Origin: Paludibacteraceae bacterium
GTDB lineage: Bacteria; Bacteroidota; Bacteroidia; Bacteroidales; Paludibacteraceae
DNA: 39,602 nt
Reading direction: 5' to 3'
Assembly (NCBI GenBank): GCA_017553575.1
Contig: JAFZKQ010000069.1
Span: forward strand, 1-39,602
The notes below the pieces were generated by a model that saw only the letters and a program-made list of their open reading frames with translations, searched no databases and was not told the origin of the DNA. The position numbers were made by a program, and so were the translations under genes. Positions 7,914 through 15,098 of the stretch are shown here, piece by piece; the stretch's first letter is position 1; each line of letters opens with the position of its first letter.

Positions 7914-9350
7914 ATGTTCAAAAAATTACTCACATTTATTTTGCTGCAATGTGCAACCAGCATCACTTTTGCGGCTAATTATCTAACGTTTACTGCAGGA
8001 GAGGACGGATCCTTGTTTGGAATAGAGGAGAATAAGTGGCGTGCGGATGTCCAATATTCCACGGATGGAGGCGAAACGTGGAATCAGTTAAATCCCGGAG
8101 AAATGGTCACGTTGGAGCACAAAGGAGACAAAGCAATATTGAGGGGCGAGAACTCCACTGGATTTAGTTATAGAGATTCCAAATATCTTTATTTTGTGAT
8201 GGAGGGCTCCATCGCCGCAAGTGGAAGCGTGATGAGTTTGATTGATGGAGTGGGAGAATCTCTTACGATACCTAATGACTACTGCTTCTATAATCTGTTT
8301 CGTTATTGTACTAGCTTGACGGAGGCTCCCGAATTGCCGGCGACAGAATTGACTGCAGCTTGCTACGCTGGTATGTTTTATGAGTGTACATCCTTGGTCA
8401 AAGCTCCTAAACTTCCCGCAAAAACCATAGTTGCGTCATGTTATCAGGGCATGTTTAATGGTTGTACCAGCCTGACGGAGGCTCCAGATTTGCCTGCTAC
8501 GGGTCTTACCTATTGGGATGGTTCTTGTTATGAGCGAATGTTTCAAGAATGTACCAGTTTGACGAAAGCTCCAGCCTTGCCATCACTCACACTAAGTTGG
8601 AACTGCTATTCTGCTATGTTTTTAGGATGTACCAGTTTAAAGGAGGCTCCTGCTTTGCCTGCCACCACCATGGAGGATTTTTGTTATTCAGGTATGTTTG
8701 CAGAATGTACAAGCTTGACGGAGGCTCCTGAATTGCCAGCGACCATCTTGGCGGAGAAATGCTATGGAAGCATGTTTAGAGAATGTACAAGTTTGACGAA
8801 AGCTCCAACATTGCCTGCCGATTCATTGGTGGGAGACTGCTATGCTTACATGTTTAAGGGATGTGTTGGATTGACTAAGGCGCCTGTTTTATCGGCCACC
8901 TCGTTGCCCATAAGGTGTTACCAGAAAATGTTTCAAGAGTGTAAAAATCTCTCGGAGGTGAATGTCTCTTTTACGAAATGGGAATACGAATACAATGCGA
9001 ATGAAACCACCGATTGGCTTCTTGATGTTGCCCCTACAGGAACTTTCATCTGTCCGAAGGCTTTGCCTGAGGAGTATGGAGCCAACCGAATTCCAGAGGG
9101 ATGGACCATAAAATATCTTGATGAAGACAATGCAGTAGAGGATATCAACGGCGTTGATAATCGTGTCTGGACGGAAGGCCTCACCATCTGCGTGCGTGAA
9201 AACGCGGGCGACACGGAAGTCTACGACCTTGGCGGAAAACTAGTAAAAAAAGTTCGGGGAGGTTCTACTGACCCTATACGGATTGCCTGCCCTGGCCACG
9301 GTGTCTACATCGTCAAAGTAGGAAACAAAAGTATACGGGTGGAGTTATAA
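7914..9350 (+). CDS. Secreted leucine-rich-repeat surface protein with T9SS C-terminal sorting domain
   Basis: 478 residues. A Sec signal peptide (MFKKLLTFILLQCATSITFA) is followed by a roughly 100-residue N-terminal domain. Eight full repeats and one partial repeat occupy about residues 124-350; the unit is 26 residues, CYxxMFxxCTSLTxAPxLPA, with one unit lengthened by three. This is the Cys-rich LRR type known from Bacteroidota surface proteins (BspA-related). After WLLDVAPTGTFICPK comes a linker and a C-terminal domain (VYDLGGKLVKK ... GHGVYIVKVGNKSIRVEL) that looks like a type A T9SS sorting signal. It is thus expected to cross the outer membrane through the T9SS encoded at the left of the window and be anchored on the surface. 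Binding partner unknown. It is monocistronic, with a terminator after the stop. Confidence 0.85.
   Translation: MFKKLLTFILLQCATSITFAANYLTFTAGEDGSLFGIEENKWRADVQYSTDGGETWNQLNPGEMVTLEHKGDKAILRGENSTGFSYRDSKYLYFVMEGSIAASGSVMSLIDGVGESLTIPNDYCFYNLFRYCTSLTEAPELPATELTAACYAGMFYECTSLVKAPKLPAKTIVASCYQGMFNGCTSLTEAPDLPATGLTYWDGSCYERMFQECTSLTKAPALPSLTLSWNCYSAMFLGCTSLKEAPALPATTMEDFCYSGMFAECTSLTEAPELPATILAEKCYGSMFRECTSLTKAPTLPADSLVGDCYAYMFKGCVGLTKAPVLSATSLPIRCYQKMFQECKNLSEVNVSFTKWEYEYNANETTDWLLDVAPTGTFICPKALPEEYGANRIPEGWTIKYLDEDNAVEDINGVDNRVWTEGLTICVRENAGDTEVYDLGGKLVKKVRGGSTDPIRIACPGHGVYIVKVGNKSIRVEL
8283..8966 (+). repeat. Tandem 78-bp coding repeats of the LRR protein
   Basis: Nine consecutive units, mostly 78 bp (26 codons), each starting with a Cys-Tyr codon pair (Cys-Phe in the first). 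The third unit is 87 bp. The strongest conservation is over the TGTACCAGCTTGACGGAGGC-like core, repeated with silent changes, showing divergence between units rather than fresh expansion. Confidence 0.9.
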
Positions 9351-9655
9351 AGATTCCATTTGCAAAAGCCACGTCGGTTGATGTGGCTTTTGTTTTCTCA
9401 TAAGAGGAAAGCCTGCAGGATCGGATATTAGCAAATTCCCCTTCGACTTCGTGAGAAGAACAATTTGGTTCCAACTTTGTTTATTTATATTCTGTTTGCC
9501 AGAACGTGCCGCCTGCACCATCTGATCCACTGTACGGTCACGACTATTCATAAACCGATGGCAAAAACCATTGTGGCATCATAGACAATTAATGCTTTTT
9601 TATACGAACGAAGTTCTTTGTAATTACCATGAGGCGGTATAAAACTAGGTGTCAT
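9345..9655 (-). pseudogene. Remnant of a four-helix-bundle suffix-domain gene (frameshifted and truncated)
   Basis: On the minus strand an ATG at 9655 reads MTPSFIPPHGNYKELRSYKK...VYDATMVF and then stops after AIGL. Adding one T to the T5 run near 9565 restores the family continuation CHRFMNSRDRTVDQMVQAAR-SGKQNI. SFIPPHG, RSYKKA and RDRTxDQMVQAARSGKQNI are hallmarks of Bacteroidota four-helix-bundle (S23/intervening-sequence-like) proteins. After QNI the usual EGS... helix is missing and the frame runs into unrelated sequence, through the neighbouring terminator. So both a frameshift and loss of the C-terminal half are visible. The intact family has a small helical bundle of unclear role. The stretch 9656-9869 beyond it shows nothing I can recognise. 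Confidence 0.78.
9364..9397 (+). terminator. Terminator of the LRR cargo gene
   Basis: A 9-bp stem AAAAGCCAC / GTGGCTTTT around a 10-base loop, followed by GTTTTC, 14 bases after the stop codon. Confidence 0.85.
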
Positions 9656-9869
9656 TTTTATTATCATTTTTTTATTTAACTGCATTGTCTTATCAAACAT
9701 ATAGGACATACTATATCATTACCACAAAGACAGATAAAAGTAATGGAATAAAGAATTTTACGAGAAAAAATTGGCAGATGTTTTATTCGGGAAATGCTGA
9801 AACGTAACACATTGGCGAAAAACACCAACCTCTTGCATGCCTCTTCAGAAATCCTTCTAATTAAATTCA

Positions 9870-9907
9870 ACAGAAAACCCCGACCTTTCAGAGCCGGGGT
9901 TTTCTGT
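9870..9907 (-). terminator. Terminator of the pta-ackA unit
   Basis: A perfect 13-bp stem ACAGAAAACCCCG / CGGGGTTTTCTGT separated by 12 bases. It is only 17 bases beyond the ackA stop. On the minus strand the T-rich part lies in the descending arm. Confidence 0.8.
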
Positions 9908-9924
9908 ATTTATAACGAAACTGC

Positions 9925-11127
9925 TTACTTCTTGCTAACGATAGCCAATGTATCAGAAGCAATCATGTACTCTTCGTCAGTAGGAACAACGATGACAGTT
10001 GCCTTAGAGTCTTTTGTGCTGATGACTTTCTCTTCGCCATGGACTGTTGCATTAACAGCCTTGTCGATCTTCACACCGAAGCACTCCATATTGTCGCAGA
10101 TGGACTCTCTCACCACGTCAACGTTCTCTCCGATACCACCTGTGAAGACGATGATGTCAACACCACCCAAAGCAGCCACGAAAGAACCGATGTACTTCTT
10201 TGCACGATAGATAAACATATCCAATGCAAGTTTGGCTTGCTCGTTTCCGGATGCAATAGCAGCACGGACATCACGCATATCTGAAGATACACCAGAGACA
10301 CCCAACAAACCACTCTTCTTGTTCAAGATGTTAGAGATGGTCTTGGCATCGTATTGCTTGCTCTCCATCAAATAGGTAACTGCTCCCGCATCGATATCAC
10401 CTGCACGTGTACCCATAACCAAACCTTCCAATGGAGTCATACCCATCGTAGTATCGATGGATTTGCCGTCCTTGATGGCTGTGATGGAACCACCGTTACC
10501 GATATGGCAAGTGATCATCTTAGTACCCTCTGCCTTCTTACCCAAGATCTCCAAAGCACGTTGTGACACGTACCTATGACTTGTTCCGTGGAATCCATAT
10601 TTACGTACGCCATCCTTTTGATATAACTCATATGGCAAAGCATACATGAACGCCTTCTGAGGCATAGTTTGATGGAACGCTGTGTCAAATACGGCAACCT
10701 GAGGCTTGCCAGGCATCAACTTCGTGACAGCAGCAATACCCTTCAAGTTAGGTGGATTGTGAAGAGGGGCAACTTTGATGCACTCTTCGATGTTCTTGAT
10801 CACTTCATCCGTGATGAGTACGCTCTTGTTGAACTTCTCTCCACCATGCACAACACGGTGACCAACGGCATCTATCTCGTCCAAAGACTTGATAGCTCCA
10901 CGCTCTTTGGAAGTCAACGTCTCCAAGATGAATTCGATTCCGACCGTATGCTCAGGAATCTCCTTCTCCAAGACCTCTTTCTCTCCGTTAGGCAAAGTAA
11001 GTTTCAAGAAGGAATCTTTCAATCCCACTTTCTCGACACCACCTTGTGCCAAAACGTTGTTGGCAGGCATCTCTATCAATTTGTATTTGATGGAAGAGCT
11101 ACCACAATTTAATACTAATATCTTCAT
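9925..11127 (-). CDS. ackA: Acetate kinase
   Basis: 400 residues from the ATG at 11127 (MKILVLNCGSSSIKYKL). The frame extends to a TTG at 11136, but the family starts at MKILVLN. Motifs of the acetokinase/ASKHA fold are intact: NCGSSSIK, HRVVHGGEKF, FHGTSHRYV, CHIGNGGSI, MGTRAGDIDAG and FTGGIGEN. It converts acetyl phosphate plus ADP to acetate plus ATP in the cytoplasm, yielding ATP in fermentation. It follows pta by 11 bases, so the two form an operon, with a terminator just after ackA. Confidence 0.98.
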   Translation of the reverse strand: MKILVLNCGSSSIKYKLIEMPANNVLAQGGVEKVGLKDSFLKLTLPNGEKEVLEKEIPEHTVGIEFILETLTSKERGAIKSLDEIDAVGHRVVHGGEKFNKSVLITDEVIKNIEECIKVAPLHNPPNLKGIAAVTKLMPGKPQVAVFDTAFHQTMPQKAFMYALPYELYQKDGVRKYGFHGTSHRYVSQRALEILGKKAEGTKMITCHIGNGGSITAIKDGKSIDTTMGMTPLEGLVMGTRAGDIDAGAVTYLMESKQYDAKTISNILNKKSGLLGVSGVSSDMRDVRAAIASGNEQAKLALDMFIYRAKKYIGSFVAALGGVDIIVFTGGIGENVDVVRESICDNMECFGVKIDKAVNATVHGEEKVISTKDSKATVIVVPTDEEYMIASDTLAIVSKK

Positions 11128-11138
11128 GTCTTTCAAAA

Positions 11139-12149
11139 TTATTTCTTAGCTGAAATAGCTTGGTTGGCTGTGATGGCTACCGTCTTAACGATGTCGTCAA
11201 CTGAGCAACCACGGGACAAATCGTTGACTGGAGCAGCCAAACCTTGAAGGAATGGACCAAGAGCTGTCGCACCTGCCAAACGTTGAACCAATTTGTAAGA
11301 GATGTTACCCGTGTTCAAGTCAGGGAACACCAAGATGTTGGCAGTTCCGGCAACCTCGCTGCCTGGAGCCTTCAATTGAGCTACCTTTGGAACCAAAGCA
11401 GCATCTGCTTGCAACTCTCCATCAAGCTTCAATTCAGGAGCCATCTCGTGAGCCTTGGCAGTTGCCTCAACCACTTTGTCGACCATCTCGTGCTTTGCAC
11501 TTCCCTTCGTAGAGAAGCTCAACATTGCAACGCGAGCCTCTGGGAAGCCGAATACGTTAGTGGCAGTCTTAGCGCTACAAACAGCGATTTGAGCCAATTG
11601 GTCGGCGTCTGGACATGGAGTTGCTGCACAGTCGGCAAACAACATCTTTCCGTCATAGCCATATGTCTTGTCTTTCAAGATCATCAAAAATACACCAGAT
11701 ACGCAAGTGATGCCTGGTTCTGTCTTAATGATTTGGAATGCAGGACGAAGTGTATCGCCTGTTGGGCTTCCTGCACCGCTCACTTCTCCGTCAGCGTCGC
11801 CAGCCTTGATCATAAGGCAAGAGAGGTATAGAGGATCCTTAACTGTCTCAGCAGCCTTCTCTGGAGTCATGCCCTTCTTCTGTCTCAATTGGAAAAGGAG
11901 ATCCGCATATTTTTGAGCGTCAGGATTGTTCTCAGGATCGATGATAGTGGCTTTGTCGATGTTCTTCAAGCCATACTCTTTTGCCATCGCATTGATTTTT
12001 TCCTTGTTGCCCAAAAGAATGATTTTGGAAATTTTTTGTTCGAGGACAGCGTCTGCAGCCTTCAAAGTTCTCTCCTCAGTTCCTTCTGGGAGAACGATGC
12101 GTTGAGGATTAGCCTGCGCACGTGCAATGATGCTTTCAATTAGATCCAT
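11139..12149 (-). CDS. pta: Phosphate acetyltransferase
   Basis: 336 residues: the short form with only the PTA_PTB catalytic domain, no N-terminal P-loop/DRTGG regulatory part. Family marks include [16 protein letters not shown] near the start, [20 protein letters not shown], and [21 protein letters not shown] near the C-terminus. It makes acetyl phosphate from acetyl-CoA and phosphate. It is the first gene of the pta-ackA operon; 11 bases separate it from ackA. Confidence 0.98.
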   Translation of the reverse strand: MDLIESIIARAQANPQRIVLPEGTEERTLKAADAVLEQKISKIILLGNKEKINAMAKEYGLKNIDKATIIDPENNPDAQKYADLLFQLRQKKGMTPEKAAETVKDPLYLSCLMIKAGDADGEVSGAGSPTGDTLRPAFQIIKTEPGITCVSGVFLMILKDKTYGYDGKMLFADCAATPCPDADQLAQIAVCSAKTATNVFGFPEARVAMLSFSTKGSAKHEMVDKVVEATAKAHEMAPELKLDGELQADAALVPKVAQLKAPGSEVAGTANILVFPDLNTGNISYKLVQRLAGATALGPFLQGLAAPVNDLSRGCSVDDIVKTVAITANQAISAKK

Positions 12150-12201
12150 ATCGATATTAATTTTCTTTGTATTTTGTATGTCTACATTCTAATCAATAAT
12201 G

Positions 12202-12209
12202 CAAAATTA
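12202..12209 (-). promoter_or_regulatory. pta: -7 element of the pta-ackA promoter
   Basis: Minus strand TAATTTTG, a match to TAnnTTTG, 53 bases upstream of the pta ATG. No properly spaced TTG is seen. Confidence 0.5.
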
Positions 12210-12363
12210 AGAAAAAACTTCATTTTGTTATCTTTAGATGACAATTTTGTACTCAATAGGTATGGTTTATTTAGTGGTGAGTTCTAAAAATTCACCCTTT
12301 TTACAAAAAAATATAGACTGGGATAACACGATGACAAGACACCGCCAACGGAAGTGAAATTTC

Positions 12364-13089
12364 TCAATCGAAAACCTCCTTGAGGACGGCCAGCGATTTC
12401 AAGTCGCCGATACTTTGCGTATGGAGCCGATAGTACTCAATCATCTTCTCAATGAGTTCGTTCCGCTCGTTCCGGCTGAAACGGAAAAGGTGCATGTTCC
12501 GATAATTGATTCGGGTGATGTATTGGAGGATGGGAGACCTGCCCGTCTCGATATAGGAAGAGTGGAAAGGCTTTGTCTGCACAAACGAAGCCTGCTTCAG
12601 ATCGAAATAGGGATAGTGGGTCAAACGGTCAATATCCGGCCACAAGCCTAAGAAAAAGGACAATTTAACGAGAAAAGCTATGTGGAAATTGCTGATTCCG
12701 TTTTTGATGGCATCCAAGTAACGGATGGAGTTGTGAACGAAGAGAAACAACGCCTCATCTTTTTCGCTCATCTTCAAGACATTATACAAAACCTCAGAGA
12801 GAAAAAACGCTATGGCATTTTTGTAAGGATTAAAAAGGATGTCGTTGATGGGAGTATCCATCTTCATCTCTTTGATTTTCTGCAAATCACGGTTCACCCG
12901 ATGCTCCGCCTCTATCTCCACAAGGGAGAGTGGTTGGATGAAAGCAGTCTTCTTTCCTCCTCGCTTGCTTTGCGCCCCGAAGAGCAGGTAACTACATCGA
13001 CCGTACTCCTCCGTGTAAAGATGCAACACAAGGGTGTTGTCCTTTATCTTAACACTTCCTAAAACGATGGCTCGGGTTTTGCTTAACAT
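12364..13089 (-). CDS. recO: DNA repair protein RecO
   Basis: 241 residues. The N-terminal OB-fold is recognisable (MLSKTRAIVLGSVKIKDNTL ... EYGRCSYLLFGAQSKRGGKK), followed by the helical C-terminal part with FLSEVLYNVLK. RecO anneals SSB-coated single strands and, with RecR, loads RecA during gap repair. The C-terminal zinc-finger cysteines found in many RecO proteins are absent; only one Cys is visible (in YGRCSY). It begins 6 bases after the stop of the DUF5715 gene, the last gene of a probable GNAT-DUF5715-recO operon. Confidence 0.93.
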   Translation of the reverse strand: MLSKTRAIVLGSVKIKDNTLVLHLYTEEYGRCSYLLFGAQSKRGGKKTAFIQPLSLVEIEAEHRVNRDLQKIKEMKMDTPINDILFNPYKNAIAFFLSEVLYNVLKMSEKDEALFLFVHNSIRYLDAIKNGISNFHIAFLVKLSFFLGLWPDIDRLTHYPYFDLKQASFVQTKPFHSSYIETGRSPILQYITRINYRNMHLFRFSRNERNELIEKMIEYYRLHTQSIGDLKSLAVLKEVFD

Positions 13090-13095
13090 GGTGAC

Positions 13096-13866
13096 TTATT
13101 GGATGACGGTGATGTGAAAACATTGCTGCTTATGCTCCCGCATGACCAAGCAACACTTCTCCGAACGCATCTCACGCATAGTTTTGGTCAAGATGTCCTG
13201 TATGTTCTTGTATTGGATGATCTTTTCATCCTCATTCCTAAAGAAATCCATGTAGGAGATGTCGAACGTGGTGCCATACAAATGCGAGGTGGTGGAACGG
13301 GTGGCATTCTTGTTCCTGCGGAAGAGTCTACGCTGGCTTTCGTCCGTACGAAGGGCGGAAGTGACATAGATGGCATACTCCTTTTGCCCTTTTGCCTTCA
13401 GGTTGTCGTTAAAACGCATTCCTATCTCCTCCAAAAGGCTCACGGCCTCTGGGGTCAAGAAGGGGAAAGAGTGCTCCATCTCCTTCATCTTATAATATTT
13501 ACAGTCATGGAGAGGCACAAGCAAGCCATTCTTCACCAAAGAATCCTTGGCTTGCAAAAAAGCCTTGTCCTTTTTGTAACCGTAGTCCAACCCAATGTGT
13601 TGGGCAAAAAGCAAGTGCGTCGTGTTTTTATCCCGCAGTTTCGAGGTGGATTCAATGCTCTCGAAGTATTCGCAGGTTGCGGAGGCAATCTCCTTCGTCT
13701 GGTCCTCCTCGTAGAGCGGAATGGTGTCGGACTCTAAGACCCGTATCTTCTCCACAGGCTCTCTTTCTATCATTTGGTTTTTCGACTCACAGCCGACCAA
13801 GAAAAGAACTCCCCCAAGCAACCAACCGCACACTTGCCTTGTGGCCATCACACGAATTTCACCCAT
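13096..13866 (-). CDS. DUF5715-family lipoprotein, M15-like peptidase fold
   Basis: 256 residues from the ATG at 13866, which is preceded by a strong GGAGGAG ribosome site. The frame is open further to 13992, but that would overlap the GNAT gene. A lipoprotein signal (RQVCGWLLGGVLFLVGC) ends at Cys. The C-terminal half has YAIYVTSALRTDESQRRL, then SHLYGTTFDISY, and CFHITVIQ at the extreme C-terminus. This matches the SxHxxGxxxD ... H layout of D-Ala-D-Ala carboxypeptidase (M15/VanY) zinc sites. A role in trimming peptidoglycan in the periplasm is inferred, not shown. It lies 13 bases after the GNAT gene and 6 before recO. Confidence 0.82.
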   Translation of the reverse strand: MGEIRVMATRQVCGWLLGGVLFLVGCESKNQMIEREPVEKIRVLESDTIPLYEEDQTKEIASATCEYFESIESTSKLRDKNTTHLLFAQHIGLDYGYKKDKAFLQAKDSLVKNGLLVPLHDCKYYKMKEMEHSFPFLTPEAVSLLEEIGMRFNDNLKAKGQKEYAIYVTSALRTDESQRRLFRRNKNATRSTTSHLYGTTFDISYMDFFRNEDEKIIQYKNIQDILTKTMREMRSEKCCLVMREHKQQCFHITVIQ

Positions 13867-13879
13867 GCACTCTCCTCCT

Positions 13880-15043
13880 CTATTGGGCGTTTTCTTGGTT
13901 GGAAACGGAATCGTCACTCTTGACAGGAACAAGATCCTTGGAGTAGCAACGCCTACGGATGTAAGGCTCCTTCTCGTAGTTGTTCCAAACATTCACTGCG
14001 TTGATGTTGCTTTCCAACTGTTGGTTGGAGATGGCCACCTTCACGTTGTTGGCGATGTAGGCTTTGTTCATCTCCACATAGTAGAGGGAGTGGATGCCCT
14101 TCTTTTGCCAATCAGGATGCACGCCATTGAGCATCAAATCGATGGAATCGGTCTTCTTCAACGCACGAAGGATATGGATGAATCCGAATGGGAAGAGTTT
14201 TCCCTTCGCCTTTTGGTAAGCCCTCGAGAGGGAAGGAATGGAGATTCCGAAAGCGACCACCTCATCGTTCTCGTCCACGACAAAGCAGATCAATCTAGGA
14301 TTGATGAAGGAGAAATAACTTTTTATCAAGTCGTCGATCTCCCGCTCGGTCAATGAAGAGTAGCCGTAAAGGTTGGAGAAGGCTAAATTCAACGTATGGA
14401 AAAGCGAGTGTCCATACTTCAAAATTTCTTTCTTTTTGGTAAAAGTCAGAACCCTCAGTTTATATTTTTCGGCAATGAGCTTGTTGATACGCTCCATCTT
14501 TTCAGGGATAGGCTGGGAGGCGTTGAATTTGAACTGAACCCAATCCTCATCACGCTTGTAGCCCAACTCCTCCATAAATTGAGGATAGTAGGGATAATTG
14601 TATATATTTGAGATGGTCGGCAATTTGTCGAATCCCTCGACCAACATACCCTCGTTGTCCATGTCGGTGAAGCCCAACGGTCCTTGAATATTGACCATGC
14701 CTTGCTCCTTACCCCACTCCTCGACGGCTTGGAGAAGTGCCTTGGCCACCTCTATATCCTCGATAAAGTCAATCCATCCGAAGCGCACCTTGTTTCCCCA
14801 CTTCGCATTGGCGGTGTGGTTGATGATTCCGGCTATACGCCCCACGATCTTCCCATCTTTGTAGGCCAACCAATATCTCGAGGTACAATGCTCGAATGCA
14901 GGGTTTTTGTCTTTCGACAACAACTTCATCTCGTCCACATTCAACGGTGGTACCCAGAAAGCATTTCCTCGGTATAAATCATGGGGAAATTGTATGAACT
15001 TTTTCAAATCCTTTTGGGATTCGACGACTTTAACTTCTATCAT
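13880..15043 (-). CDS. GNAT-like acyltransferase of a Bacteroidota family
   Basis: 387 residues. The N-terminal half has ESQKDLKKFIQFPHDLY and NAFWVPPL, then YWLAYKDGKIVGRIAGIIN, a typical GNAT beta-strand/V-G-R-I-A pattern; later QGPLGFTDMDNEGMLVEGFD, and a second GNAT-like half with GVHPDWQKKGIHSLYYVEM, resembling the acetyl-CoA pyrophosphate loop (Q/R-x-x-G-x). So it looks like two GNAT-type domains. Substrate is unknown. It starts 55 bases after metH and is followed at 13 bases by the DUF5715 gene. Confidence 0.75.
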   Translation of the reverse strand: MIEVKVVESQKDLKKFIQFPHDLYRGNAFWVPPLNVDEMKLLSKDKNPAFEHCTSRYWLAYKDGKIVGRIAGIINHTANAKWGNKVRFGWIDFIEDIEVAKALLQAVEEWGKEQGMVNIQGPLGFTDMDNEGMLVEGFDKLPTISNIYNYPYYPQFMEELGYKRDEDWVQFKFNASQPIPEKMERINKLIAEKYKLRVLTFTKKKEILKYGHSLFHTLNLAFSNLYGYSSLTEREIDDLIKSYFSFINPRLICFVVDENDEVVAFGISIPSLSRAYQKAKGKLFPFGFIHILRALKKTDSIDLMLNGVHPDWQKKGIHSLYYVEMNKAYIANNVKVAISNQQLESNINAVNVWNNYEKEPYIRRRCYSKDLVPVKSDDSVSNQENAQ

Positions 15044-15098
15044 AATATCCTATTTATGAATGTCCTACAATTTTATGGTTCTCTTTATTGCCTGAAAA

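Noticed and set aside
8283-8966. CRISPR array in the repeats of the LRR gene
   Set aside because: The repeats are in-frame, 78 bp and lack spacers; they encode LRR units. No CRISPR or cas genes are present elsewhere.
9676-9870. Minus-strand ORF of 64 codons after the ackA terminator
   Set aside because: No promoter or recognised motif; begins in the terminator stem and is Ile/Cys-rich noise.
11244-11831. Plus-strand ORF of 195 codons opposite pta
   Set aside because: Shadow of a strongly coding pta frame; Trp/Cys/Leu-rich, no family signature.
13099-14356. Plus-strand ORFs opposite the DUF5715 and GNAT genes
   Set aside because: Antisense to genes with good signal peptide, motifs and operon spacing.
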